A stretch of 9,879 nucleotides of DNA from Flavobacteriales bacterium (GCA_015663855.1 DQRJ01000134.1:1-9879), one strand, 5' to 3'. Positions 1-7,471 are shown, numbered from the stretch's first letter. Notes: generated by a model not told the origin, from the sequence alone. A program made the numbers and translations.

Positions 1-812
1 CCGGTATCGGCAAATGCCTGAGTAGTAAATTCTCGAACCGAAATTTGTGTACCTGTAGCTAAAACGTAGTCGTCGGGCGTGTCTTGCTGAAGCATTCGCC
101 ACATCCCCTCAACGAAATCTTTAGCGTGACCCCAATCACGACGGGCATCAAGATTACCAAGGAATAAACACGATTCAAGATTTTCAGAAATTCTTGCAGC
201 AGCTCTCGTGATTTTTCGTGTAACGAAAGTCTCTCCCCTAATGGGACTTTCGTGATTAAATAGAATTCCATTACTTGCATGAATTCCATATGCTTCACGG
301 TAGTTTTTCACTATCCAAAAAGCGTAAAGTTTAGCTACTCCATATGGAGAACGAGGGTAGAAAGGAGTAGTCTCGCGCTGAGGAGTTTCTTGAACTTTTC
401 CGAAAAGCTCGGAAGTACTCGCTTGGTAAAATCTACACGTTTTTTCCAAACCTAGTATTCTAATTGCCTCAAGAAGCCTAAGGGTTCCTAGTGAATCAAC
501 ATTTGTCGTGTATTCAGCGGTTTCGTAACTCACCTGAACATGGCTTTGGGCTGCAAGATTGTAAATCTCATCGGGCTGAACTTCTTGCACGATTCGAATC
601 AAATTCGTTGAGTCCGTCATGTCACCATAATGTAGCTTAAGGCGCACGTTTTTCTCGTGTGGGTCTTGGTACAAGTGGTCTATGCGACTTGTGTTAAAAG
701 AACTTGCACGGCGTTTTATTCCGTGAACCTCGTATCCCTTTTCGAGTAGTAATTCCGCAAGATAAGCTCCGTCTTGTCCTGTAATTCCGGTTATGAGAGC
801 GCGTTTTGCCAT
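1..812 (-). CDS. gmd: GDP-mannose 4,6-dehydratase, 3' end cut by window edge
   Basis: Converts GDP-D-mannose to GDP-4-keto-6-deoxy-D-mannose, the precursor of GDP-L-fucose, GDP-rhamnose and related sugars for surface glycans; cytoplasmic and NADP-dependent. The frame starts at ATG 812-810 (MAKRALITGITGQDG) and stays open for 270 codons to the left edge. Visible are the Rossmann GxxGxxG at residues 9-15, the Gmd-typical RRASSFNTSRIDHLY stretch at about 35-48, the NLAAQSHV motif at about 85-92, catalytic T133/E135 in STSELFG, and the Y157xxxK161 pair in SPYGVAK. FNHESPIRGETFVTRK at about 185-200 is also diagnostic of the family. Family members are about 340-375 aa, so roughly 80-100 C-terminal residues lie outside the window. 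It follows the ABC exporter gene after 9 bp on the same strand with no promoter box seen between them, so co-transcription is likely. No Shine-Dalgarno sequence is present. The identification is firm. Confidence 0.97.
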   Translation of the reverse strand, partial: MAKRALITGITGQDGAYLAELLLEKGYEVHGIKRRASSFNTSRIDHLYQDPHEKNVRLKLHYGDMTDSTNLIRIVQEVQPDEIYNLAAQSHVQVSYETAEYTTNVDSLGTLRLLEAIRILGLEKTCRFYQASTSELFGKVQETPQRETTPFYPRSPYGVAKLYAFWIVKNYREAYGIHASNGILFNHESPIRGETFVTRKITRAAARISENLESCLFLGNLDARRDWGHAKDFVEGMWRMLQQDTPDDYVLATGTQISVREFTTQAFADT

Positions 813-821
813 GGTTGTAAG

Positions 822-2663
822 TTACACGAAATCTTGCGATTGTATCTGTCTAAAGTAAGGCCCTTTATTCGAAATTAATTCTGCGTGCGTTCCGCTTTCG
901 GCAACCTCACCTTCTACAAGAACTACGATTCGATGTGCGTTCTTTATCGTGCTAAGTCGGTGGGCAATAATTAACGTACTGCGGTCCTTCATTAACTCTT
1001 CCAGTGCTGCCTGAACTTCTTTCTCAGAAACGCTGTCGAGAGCGCTGGTTGCTTCGTCTAGGATAAGTATATCTGGATCACGTAGGATGGCTCTTGCTAT
1101 GGCAATCCTTTGGCGTTGTCCGCCCGAGAGTTGAATTCCACGCTCACCGACGAGGGTAGCGAAACCATCAGGGAAGTTTTCAATAAATTCGAGGGCGTAA
1201 GCTCTCTTTGCAGCATCTCGAATTTCTTCGTCGGTAGCGTCGAGCTTGCCATATGCGATATTCGTTCTTATATCGTCCCCAAATAGAATGACCTCTTGTG
1301 GTACATATGCGATACGTTTTCTATACCCTCTAAGGTCCATAGTTGCCACGTCCTTGCCGTTAATTAGAATGGCCCCATCTATAGGTGTTTCGAATCTAAG
1401 CATCAGTGAGGCTATTGTAGATTTACCCGCCCCGCTAGGACCGACTAAAGCAACTTGCTCTCCCGCTCTAATTTCCAGACTCAAGTTATTTAGGATGGTA
1501 AGGTCTTTTCTAGTTTTGTAGTGAAAGTTTACATTCTCGAATCTAAGTGGTTGTCGAAGATTTAAAGTAGGAATTTCAGAATCGAGACCTTTAATTTCAC
1601 GCTCTTCGTTTAAGAGTTCCATTAATGACTCAACAGCTCCGAGACCTTTTTGGACTACACCGAAAAGATTAGCGAGCCCACCCACACTTCCCGCGACAAG
1701 ACCCGTCATAAGGAGGAAGGTGAAAAAGTGTTCAGAAGCTAGATCGCCTGACTGCATTAGTGCAGCACCTTTGAAAATCACAAGTGTAATCGCCCCGAAA
1801 ATAAAAAGGATGATAAAACTCGCAAAGGACCCCCTACCTATCGCTCCCTTCATTGCGAGGTCTTTTACAGAACTAATACTTGTTGTGTATCTAGATCTCT
1901 CGAACCACTCATTTGCAAATGCTTTTACATTGACGATTCCGGTCAAAACTTCCTGAACGATAACATTCGATGCCGCAATTTCATCCTGGGTTTCTTTAGA
2001 TAATCTCTTAATGAATTTACCGAAAACGATTGCCACCAGCACTACAACGGGAAGAGTTACGAGCATCATTAATGTAAGATCCACCGAAAAATATGCAAGA
2101 GCAGCGATACCGCCTACAAGCATTATGCTTTGGCGTATGAGCTCAGCAAGGGTGAGGGTGAAGGTGTCCTGAATAGATGTGATATCAGCAGAAATGCGGC
2201 TGTTCAAGTCGCCGACGCGCCTGTTGTGATAGAAATCCATGGGCATGCTCACAACGGCCTCAAATGCATCTCGCCGCAGAGTCAGCATCATCTTTTCTGT
2301 CATATTCGCAAAAAGATACACTCTGAAAAAACTCATAGTTGCCTGAATCAGTAGCACCGTGGCAATAGTCCACCCTATGGTTTCAAGGTTATTTAAGTCC
2401 AAACCATCAAGTATTCCACCCTCAAACTCATTTCCCACGCTACTTTTTTCGCCTCCCATAATACCTACGCCCCCTAATTGACCCCATAATCTTGTAACAA
2501 AGAGTGTCAAAATGCTTGATACAGAGATTAAAAATATGCCTAAAGTGAACCCTGCTCTATGCGGTCTCAAGTAAGGCGCCATCTGCTTAAAACCCTTAAG
2601 GTCTGAAAGCTTAAAACGTTTTTTTTCCCGCTTTTCGGGTGCAGTTGTACTTTCACTATTCAT
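822..2663 (-). CDS. ABC exporter half-transporter, MsbA/multidrug type (TMD-NBD fusion)
   Basis: Predicted inner-membrane ABC exporter, acting as a homodimer, that moves a lipid, glycan or drug outward using ATP. Residues are numbered from the upstream GTG at 2681 (619 aa). I prefer the ATG at 2663 (613 aa), because the six extra residues look non-conserved and GTG is the rarer start. The N-terminal half carries an exporter transmembrane domain (hydrophobic segments near 45-65, 103-125, 185-200, 205-222, 288-305, 322-345). The C-terminal half is a complete ATPase: Walker A GPSGAGKST at 414-422, Q-loop Q462 in VPQE, signature LSGGQ at 518-522, Walker B ILILDE at 538-543, and switch H574. All catalytic motifs are intact. 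The first periplasmic loop (about 66-100) is rather long and Gly/Asp-rich. The gene lies directly before gmd, which hints at a surface-glycan or lipid role, but the substrate is not readable. No clear -7 box was found upstream. Confidence 0.93.
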   Translation of the reverse strand: MNSESTTAPEKREKKRFKLSDLKGFKQMAPYLRPHRAGFTLGIFLISVSSILTLFVTRLWGQLGGVGIMGGEKSSVGNEFEGGILDGLDLNNLETIGWTIATVLLIQATMSFFRVYLFANMTEKMMLTLRRDAFEAVVSMPMDFYHNRRVGDLNSRISADITSIQDTFTLTLAELIRQSIMLVGGIAALAYFSVDLTLMMLVTLPVVVLVAIVFGKFIKRLSKETQDEIAASNVIVQEVLTGIVNVKAFANEWFERSRYTTSISSVKDLAMKGAIGRGSFASFIILFIFGAITLVIFKGAALMQSGDLASEHFFTFLLMTGLVAGSVGGLANLFGVVQKGLGAVESLMELLNEEREIKGLDSEIPTLNLRQPLRFENVNFHYKTRKDLTILNNLSLEIRAGEQVALVGPSGAGKSTIASLMLRFETPIDGAILINGKDVATMDLRGYRKRIAYVPQEVILFGDDIRTNIAYGKLDATDEEIRDAAKRAYALEFIENFPDGFATLVGERGIQLSGGQRQRIAIARAILRDPDILILDEATSALDSVSEKEVQAALEELMKDRSTLIIAHRLSTIKNAHRIVVLVEGEVAESGTHAELISNKGPYFRQIQSQDFV

Positions 2664-2704
2664 AGGGTGCGAATTTAGCACTAAAAAAAGGGTTGTAACA
2701 GTAG

Positions 2705-2735
2705 TTGTATGAGTAGAAAGAGTTTACTATCTTTG
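2705..2735 (+). promoter_or_regulatory. Bacteroidota-type promoter of rpmH
   Basis: TTG at 2705-2707 and TATCTTTG at 2728-2735 are separated by 20 bp. This fits the -33 TTG and -7 TAnnTTTG promoter elements known for the Bacteroidota housekeeping sigma factor. Transcription would begin at about 2740, giving a leader of about 28 nt before the rpmH ATG at 2768. This is the best two-part promoter match in the window. Confidence 0.75.
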
Positions 2736-2767
2736 CCCTCCTCTTAAAGGGGAAATACAGTAATAAG

Positions 2768-2935
2768 ATGAAAAGGACATTTCAACCATCAAATCGTAAA
2801 CGCCGTAATAAGCACGGTTTTCGTAAGCGTATGGCATCGTCTAACGGACGTAACGTACTAAACGCACGTCGTCGTAAAGGCCGCGCTAAATTAAGCGTAA
2901 GTACTGAGCGCCGCCATAAAGGCATAGAGCGATAG
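2768..2935 (+). CDS. rpmH: 50S ribosomal protein L34
   Basis: Small, very basic protein of the large ribosomal subunit that binds 23S rRNA. The 55-codon frame begins MKRTFQPSNRKRRNKHGFRK, which is the near-universal L34 N-terminus, and continues with RMASSNGRNVLNARRRKGRAKLSVS. The C-terminal extension TERRHKGIER makes it slightly longer than the roughly 45-aa proteobacterial form; Bacteroidota L34 proteins are commonly a little over 50 aa. It is flanked by its own promoter (2705-2735) and a strong hairpin terminator (2986-3023), so it appears monocistronic. The rnpA gene that follows rpmH in many bacteria is absent; a minus-strand PPTase gene lies downstream instead. No Shine-Dalgarno sequence sits before the ATG, only a G-run about 16 nt upstream. 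Identification is certain despite the short length. Confidence 0.98.
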   Translation: MKRTFQPSNRKRRNKHGFRKRMASSNGRNVLNARRRKGRAKLSVSTERRHKGIER

Positions 2936-2985
2936 ATATAATTTGACTCTGTATATGCAGAGTTTACAATTCGTACTTATTATTT

Positions 2986-3023
2986 CAACAAGGGAATCCT
3001 CCGGGGTTCCCTTGTTGCGTTTT
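2986..3023 (+). terminator. Strong intrinsic hairpin terminator after rpmH, shared with the PPTase gene end
   Basis: CAACAAGGGAA (2986-2996) pairs perfectly over 11 bp with TTCCCTTGTTG (3007-3017). Three inner pairs extend it (T2997-G3006 wobble, C2998-G3005, C2999-G3004), leaving a 4-nt loop. CGTTTT follows on the plus strand, so it is a good terminator for rpmH. The T-tract overlaps the minus-strand PPTase stop codon (3022-3024), so the hairpin starts only a few bases beyond that gene. In that direction the following sequence (GAAATAATAAG) is U-poor, so bidirectional activity is possible but weaker. Confidence 0.85.
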
Positions 3024-3639
3024 ATATAATCGGGCCGTAAACTACTACTAACTCCTCTTCAATAGTACTCAACCACTGATCTCCGAACGAACTTAACAAA
3101 TACTGAGATGAAGGTTTTTCGAGCTCGGATTCAAGAAATTCGACTTTAATATCGTTTTTGAAATCGAGTCCTGGCCCTCTAGCCTTGAATACAGCTTCCT
3201 TACATGCCCAAACCTCAGCTAACCTTTCCGTCTCGATTTCAACATCGCTCATTACTCTATTTGCGATTCGAGCTAACCTTGAGTCGTTTTTTATAACGAT
3301 ATCAACGCCAATTCTGCTCTGCACCTTCGATAGTACGACCGCGGAATAGGCTATCCCCTCGTTATTGATGGTGTGACTGATAGAAATTGACGAACCGCTC
3401 TTTACTCCGTTTTCGAAAAGAATTGGCGCTCCATTCTCCAGATGCTCGATATGCCAATCCTCGCTTTTCAGTAATTTACAGAGACACTTAATAACTCCGC
3501 TAAGTTCTAAAATCTTCGAATCATCTAATTTTCCGACTCCCTTATTCGGATAAAATCTACCCACATTAAGGCCTTTCTCGACCTTAGAAGTACTAAAAAC
3601 AGCTAATTCTATTTCACCTTTCACATCATTAAATGACAT
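3022..3639 (-). CDS. 4'-phosphopantetheinyl transferase superfamily protein (Sfp/AcpT type)
   Basis: Transfers 4'-phosphopantetheine from coenzyme A to the conserved serine of a carrier protein (acyl, peptidyl or aryl carrier); cytoplasmic and Mg-dependent. From ATG 3639 the protein is 205 aa. Key motifs are ISISHT with H89, RIGVDI with D113, and WACKEAVFK at 144-152 (K147, E148, K152), matching the superfamily H, GxD and WxxKEAxxK signatures. The frame stays open up to 3855, but that extra part is antisense to ahcY and not PPTase-like, so the 3639 start is chosen. Two hundred residues suits the Sfp-like form better than the roughly 125-aa AcpS. Its carrier-protein substrate cannot be told from the window. 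The gene is divergent from ahcY (37-bp gap) and ends at the rpmH terminator. No TAnnTTTG box was seen upstream. Confidence 0.9.
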   Translation of the reverse strand: MSFNDVKGEIELAVFSTSKVEKGLNVGRFYPNKGVGKLDDSKILELSGVIKCLCKLLKSEDWHIEHLENGAPILFENGVKSGSSISISHTINNEGIAYSAVVLSKVQSRIGVDIVIKNDSRLARIANRVMSDVEIETERLAEVWACKEAVFKARGPGLDFKNDIKVEFLESELEKPSSQYLLSSFGDQWLSTIEEELVVVYGPII

Positions 3640-3664
3640 ACAGCGAAGGTAGGCTTCTATTTCG

Positions 3665-3672
3665 TAAATTTG
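3665..3672 (+). promoter_or_regulatory. -7 promoter box of ahcY, placed for a leaderless transcript
   Basis: TAAATTTG matches the Bacteroidota -7 consensus TAnnTTTG exactly and ends 4 bp before the ahcY ATG at 3677. Transcription would start at or next to the A of the start codon. No TTG is found at the expected -33 position (about 3642-3646), so support comes from one element only. Confidence 0.55.
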
Positions 3673-3676
3673 CACA

Positions 3677-4993
3677 ATGAATTCAACAGATACAAATGTT
3701 CTACCATACAAAGTGAAGGATATTACCCTTGCTGATTGGGGTAGAAAAGAAATTACTTTGGCTGAGGCGGAAATGCCTGGCTTGATGTCAATTAGAAAGG
3801 AGTTTGGTCCATCTAAGCCTTTGAAAGGAGCTCGCATTGCAGGCTGTCTACACATGACGATTCAAACGGCTGTGTTGATTGAGACACTTGTTGAGTTAGG
3901 GGCAGATGTGACTTGGTCTTCTTGCAACATTTTCTCTACTCAGGACCACGCTGCTGCAGCTATTGCGGCTACTGGAATTCCGGTTTTTGCTTGGAAAGGT
4001 CTTACAGAGGAGGAGTTTGACTGGTGTATAGAACAAACCTTATACTTCGGTGCTGACCGCACGCCTTTGAACCTTATTCTTGATGATGGAGGCGATCTAA
4101 CTAACATGGTTCTAGATAGATTCCCTGAGATGTCGAAAGGTGTTAAAGGTATTTCTGAGGAAACTACAACAGGTGTTCTTCGTTTACACGATAGGCAGAA
4201 GAATGGTACTTTAACTATGCCAGCTATAAATATTAACGATTCTGTAACGAAGTCGAAATTCGATAATAAGTACGGTTGTCGTGAGTCTTTAGTTGACGCT
4301 ATTCGTCGTGCTACTGACGTAATGATGGCCGGTAAAATTGCTGCTGTTGCTGGATTTGGAGATGTAGGTAAAGGATCTGCAGAGTCTCTCAGAAATGCAG
4401 GTTGTAGAGTTATTATAAGTGAAATCGATCCTATTTGCGCTCTTCAAGCTGCAATGGAGGGGTTCGAAGTAAAGCCTATGTTACAAGCATGTGCTGAAGC
4501 TGACATTATTGTTACTGCAACAGGTAATAAGGATATTATTACTGGAGCACACTTCGAAGCTATGAAGGATAAAGCAATCGTTTGCAACATCGGTCATTTC
4601 GACAATGAAATAGATATGGCTTGGTTAAATTCAAACCATGGTGCATCTAAGGATGAGATTAAACCTCAGGTAGATATGTACACGATTAACGGAAACGATT
4701 TAATCGTACTTGCTGAAGGGCGTCTTGTAAACCTCGGTTGTGCTACAGGTCACCCGAGCTTTGTAATGTCAAACTCATTTTCAAACCAAGTTCTAGCACA
4801 ATTAGAGCTTTGGGAAAGAGCAGACAACTACGAGAATAAGGTCTACACACTTCCTAAAACTCTCGACGAAAAAGTTGCTCGCCTTCACCTCGAGAAAGTC
4901 GGTGTGGTACTTGAAGTACTTTCACAAGACCAAGCCGATTACATCGGAGTGCCTGTTGAAGGTCCTTACAAATCTGACGAGTACAGATACTAG
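3677..4993 (+). CDS. ahcY: Adenosylhomocysteinase (S-adenosyl-L-homocysteine hydrolase)
   Basis: Reversibly hydrolyses S-adenosylhomocysteine to adenosine and homocysteine, removing the inhibitory product of SAM-dependent methylation and feeding the methionine cycle; a cytoplasmic, NAD-dependent tetramer. At 438 aa it is full length. Residues equivalent to the known active site are present: H59, D137 in LDDGGD, E162 in EETTTGV, K192/D196 in TKSKFDNKYG, C201, H307 in GHFDNE and H359 in GHPSFVMS. The NAD site GFGDVGKG is at about 226-233. The C-terminal KSDEYRY supplies K432 and Y436, which close the neighbouring subunit's cofactor pocket. The N-terminus PYKVKDITLADWGRKEI is typical and the next Met is too far in, so the start is secure. 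Many codons end in A or T, as expected for a well-expressed gene. The stop is only 16 bp from the stop of the converging minus-strand gene. Confidence 0.98.
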   Translation: MNSTDTNVLPYKVKDITLADWGRKEITLAEAEMPGLMSIRKEFGPSKPLKGARIAGCLHMTIQTAVLIETLVELGADVTWSSCNIFSTQDHAAAAIAATGIPVFAWKGLTEEEFDWCIEQTLYFGADRTPLNLILDDGGDLTNMVLDRFPEMSKGVKGISEETTTGVLRLHDRQKNGTLTMPAININDSVTKSKFDNKYGCRESLVDAIRRATDVMMAGKIAAVAGFGDVGKGSAESLRNAGCRVIISEIDPICALQAAMEGFEVKPMLQACAEADIIVTATGNKDIITGAHFEAMKDKAIVCNIGHFDNEIDMAWLNSNHGASKDEIKPQVDMYTINGNDLIVLAEGRLVNLGCATGHPSFVMSNSFSNQVLAQLELWERADNYENKVYTLPKTLDEKVARLHLEKVGVVLEVLSQDQADYIGVPVEGPYKSDEYRY

Positions 4994-5009
4994 ATTAGGG
5001 TCGCTTTTT

Positions 5010-5435
5010 TTAGTTGTAAACGGATAAAATTGGGGGATTCCAATTTGTCCTATATCTGTGTAGAGATAATACTGCCGGCCCCTGCATTACAGAGCCGTCT
5101 AGGATAATCCATTTTGATTCCGAGCAATCACTTTCGTCAGAAAGCGTGAGTCCGTCCGATTCTACGATGACTTTACAGTTTAATGCGGTATCGAAAGTGG
5201 AATGTCTATCGAGCGCCACAAATTCGTCGAGGGTATATCTGTAGATGATAATGCCCTTTGATCCACCTTGTAAGATTAAATGTTCACCTGGGTAATTCAG
5301 AGAATTATACGCTGGGAGGTTGAGGTTAATATCGAAATTAACAGGCACGTAAGGGATGTTTTGGTTGTTTTGATCACAAGTCGATTGCATCAAAAGAAAC
5401 GCCCCAATTATCATTAATGGAATTCTAAAATTCAT
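5010..5435 (-). CDS. Small secreted or lipoprotein with degenerate Rieske-like C-terminus
   Basis: No function can be assigned. The 141-aa product begins with a hydrophobic signal-like segment (residues 4-17) ending at MQSTC20, a relaxed lipobox followed by D and N/Q residues, so it is probably an envelope lipoprotein; the -3 position is not ideal. The C-terminal half resembles a Rieske fold: GIIIYRYTLDEFVALDRH at about 61-78, C87, C104, then ILDGSVMQGPAVLSLHRYR at about 111-129, which recalls the G-x-GPA-L-x-Y end of Rieske domains. The iron-sulfur ligand pairs CxH and CxxH are not intact: the first is D-R-H78 and the second C104-S-E-S, so a 2Fe-2S cluster is unlikely. Similar small Rieske-fold proteins occur in flavobacteria (family knowledge, from memory). 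It is last in the TolC-family/HlyD/tsaB operon, 3 bp after tsaB. A simple lipoprotein of unrelated fold is the alternative. Confidence 0.75.
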   Translation of the reverse strand: MNFRIPLMIIGAFLLMQSTCDQNNQNIPYVPVNFDINLNLPAYNSLNYPGEHLILQGGSKGIIIYRYTLDEFVALDRHSTFDTALNCKVIVESDGLTLSDESDCSESKWIILDGSVMQGPAVLSLHRYRTNWNPPILSVYN

Positions 5436-5438
5436 GAT

Positions 5439-6137
5439 TTAATCTTTTCTTAACCCGAAAGGATCTTTAGCTTTACCTGCTTTAAATGCCTTTAAATATG
5501 TAGGTTCATATAAGGCCAAACCTTCAAATTCACCTGCCTTCTCCTTTAATGTCGCTATCTCAATTGCCGCTTCAGCAGTAGGCCAGTCTTCAATAAACAT
5601 TCGCCCATTGCCCTCTAAAATCTCACGGCACTTCAATGCTCCATCTCCAGAAAAGCATATGTTTTCATATTTATCCCACGAATATCCATTAGATTTATCG
5701 AGTATAACTGATTCTATATCAGTATTTTCACCGGATTCTTCATCAAAAGTCCTCGTGTACACTTCCATTCTCCTTGCATCTAACATGGGGACGTATGCGT
5801 CCATTCCAGGATGCGTTTTACGAGCTTGAAGTGCCAAAACAGTTAACGTATCTACAGAAATAAGCGGTATTCCAAGAGCGTGACAAATCCCTTTTGCGGT
5901 AGCAACACCAATTCTCAAACCTGTGTAAGATCCCGGACCTCCAGAAATACTAACCACACCTAACTCTGATTTCTTCACACCGGCTTCGTTTAATACCGCA
6001 TCTATAAAAGACATAAGCATTTCCGCATGCGAGTAACCATCTTCTCGAACATATCGATTTGCCAATAGATTCCCGTCTCGAGAAAGAGCAACTGCACATT
6101 GATGTGTTGTCGTTTCTATATGAAGTATTATCGACAT
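5439..6137 (-). CDS. tsaB: tRNA threonylcarbamoyladenosine biosynthesis protein TsaB
   Basis: Non-catalytic partner of TsaD in the TsaBDE complex, which places threonylcarbamoyl on A37 of ANN-decoding tRNAs (t6A); cytoplasmic and generally essential. The 232-aa protein has the ASKHA-fold N-terminus ILHIETTTHQCAVAL at 4-17, an SHAEML motif at 36-41, and the diagnostic SGGPGSYTGLRIGVATAKG at about 65-83, followed by PLISVDTLTVLA. These are the hallmark TsaB dimerisation segments. Length is as expected (about 220-235 aa). The metal-binding histidines of TsaD are absent, which rules out TsaD. It lies 10 bp after the HlyD-like gene and 3 bp before the Rieske-like gene, so its expression likely depends on the efflux operon promoter. 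No -7 box was noticed in front of it. Confidence 0.95.
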   Translation of the reverse strand: MSIILHIETTTHQCAVALSRDGNLLANRYVREDGYSHAEMLMSFIDAVLNEAGVKKSELGVVSISGGPGSYTGLRIGVATAKGICHALGIPLISVDTLTVLALQARKTHPGMDAYVPMLDARRMEVYTRTFDEESGENTDIESVILDKSNGYSWDKYENICFSGDGALKCREILEGNGRMFIEDWPTAEAAIEIATLKEKAGEFEGLALYEPTYLKAFKAGKAKDPFGLRKD

Positions 6138-6147
6138 CGAAAAGAGA

Positions 6148-7461
6148 TTACCTATCTAGATTGCTTTCGGAATTATTATCGCCTCTCTCATCCTCGTCCA
6201 CGACTTTAATCTCAACTTCGTCACCATCTTCAAGTTTCCTCGACACTAAATCATATGGTCCACTCACTACCGACACCTCCTCGCTTAAACCGCTAACTAT
6301 TTCGATAAATCTATTGTCTTGAATTCCAGTCTCGACGACTGTCCATTTTATTTTGCTACTCTCGATGTCGATTACGAAAACTCCAAGAACGGCATCATCA
6401 CTGTCGTCCGCTTTTCTAGTGGTCACACATTGAATGGGTACGGCAATTACGTCCGAAACGCTTTTCGTAAGAAGTTCTACCGTAGCACTCATGCCAGGGC
6501 GAAATGGAGACTGGTGCGCACTTTTATCTGAGATAAGATGTGAATAGCTGTCAGTATTAATACGAACTTTCACTGAAAAATTCGTGACTTGATCTAGGTT
6601 GAAACCATTCGAACCCGCATTTAATGCTGTATTACCGATTTCGGTGACCGAACCCGTGAAGGTTTGGTTTAAATACGCATCAACTTCAATCTCAGCCTCA
6701 TTACCCATCTTGACCCTAACGATATCACTCTCGTTGACTTCAATGTTTACCTCCATTAAGTCTAGGTTACTGATTTTCATCACGACCTCTCCAGCAACGA
6801 ATCCATTACCCTGAACGCTTTCACCTTCTTCCTTCACTAAAGCCGTCACGATTCCCGCTTGAGGGGCTTTTAAAGTGGTTCTCGAGAGATTATCCAGAGC
6901 TTCTTGTAAAGACGCTTTTGCACTTAAAATCGAATAATTAGCACTTTTTACTCCTTCCTGAGAACTTACTAAATTTGCTTCAGCTGTTCTGAAAGCTGCT
7001 TCAGACCTGTCGTAATCAGCTTGTGAAATCACCCCGTTTTTAAACAAAGTCACGGTTCTACTCCATTCTTTTTCAGCAACGAAAAGATTCGCTTCACTAG
7101 TGGCAACCATCGCTTTTGAAGATGAAAGGTTTGACATAGTAGTATTCACAGCAGCTTGAGCTCTATTCTTGGCGGAGATGTACACGTCTGGATTTATTTG
7201 AGCCAAAAGATCACCCACCTCAACTCTGTGCCCCTCTTTTACAGGAAGATCGATGAGCTGACCGCTTACTTCGGCTGAGATGTTAACCTCTAATTCGGGT
7301 TGCATTTTTCCAGATGCACTTACCCTTTCGATGATAGAGCGCGATGATGTAGTTGCAGTCTTTACTTCCGGCAGTTGTCTTTTCCCACCGAAAATACTTG
7401 CAGCGACTAAAAGACCTATAATGGTGACACCTAATCCTATAAAGATGTATTTCTGTTTCAT
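6148..7461 (-). CDS. Periplasmic adaptor subunit of efflux system (HlyD/MacA/RND-MFP family)
   Basis: Membrane fusion protein that bridges an inner-membrane pump to the outer-membrane channel encoded just upstream. The 437-aa product has an N-terminal anchor (hydrophobic 5-24, no lipobox Cys) and a first half-lipoyl domain around 57-90 (ISAEVSGQLIDLPVKEGHRVEVGDLLAQI). A long helical hairpin follows at about 95-190, rich in Ala, Ser and Glu. The second half-lipoyl segment is LKAPQAGIVTALVKEEGESVQG at 197-218, with a beta-barrel domain at about 235-330 (RPGMSATVEL) and a membrane-proximal domain at 335-420. The tail after 411 is strongly acidic and unconserved-looking. The anchored, MacA-like layout suggests an ABC (MacB-like) partner more than an RND pump, but none is encoded next to it. 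It starts 10 bp after the TolC-family gene and ends 10 bp before tsaB. The family call is firm; the transported substrate is unknown. Confidence 0.93.
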   Translation of the reverse strand: MKQKYIFIGLGVTIIGLLVAASIFGGKRQLPEVKTATTSSRSIIERVSASGKMQPELEVNISAEVSGQLIDLPVKEGHRVEVGDLLAQINPDVYISAKNRAQAAVNTTMSNLSSSKAMVATSEANLFVAEKEWSRTVTLFKNGVISQADYDRSEAAFRTAEANLVSSQEGVKSANYSILSAKASLQEALDNLSRTTLKAPQAGIVTALVKEEGESVQGNGFVAGEVVMKISNLDLMEVNIEVNESDIVRVKMGNEAEIEVDAYLNQTFTGSVTEIGNTALNAGSNGFNLDQVTNFSVKVRINTDSYSHLISDKSAHQSPFRPGMSATVELLTKSVSDVIAVPIQCVTTRKADDSDDAVLGVFVIDIESSKIKWTVVETGIQDNRFIEIVSGLSEEVSVVSGPYDLVSRKLEDGDEVEIKVVDEDERGDNNSESNLDR

Positions 7462-7471
7462 TTCACGGGAC

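Noticed and set aside
59..298. 79-codon minus-strand frame inside gmd, and similar frames antisense to the ABC, tsaB, HlyD and TolC-family genes.
   Set aside because: All lie inside well-identified genes in other frames, have no recognisable domains, and lack promoter or start signals of their own.
2664..2681. GTG start six codons upstream of the ABC exporter ATG.
   Set aside because: The ATG at 2663 is the commoner start and the extra residues show no family feature; the GTG cannot be fully excluded.
2739..2753. Small stem TCCTCT/AGGGGA in the rpmH leader.
   Set aside because: It has six pairs with a wobble and a 3-nt loop near the predicted transcript start; too weak to call a regulatory element.
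3640..3855. In-frame extension of the PPTase gene by 72 residues (start at 3855).
   Set aside because: It overlaps the ahcY 5' coding region in antisense, is not PPTase-like, and the ATG at 3639 gives a normal Sfp-type length.
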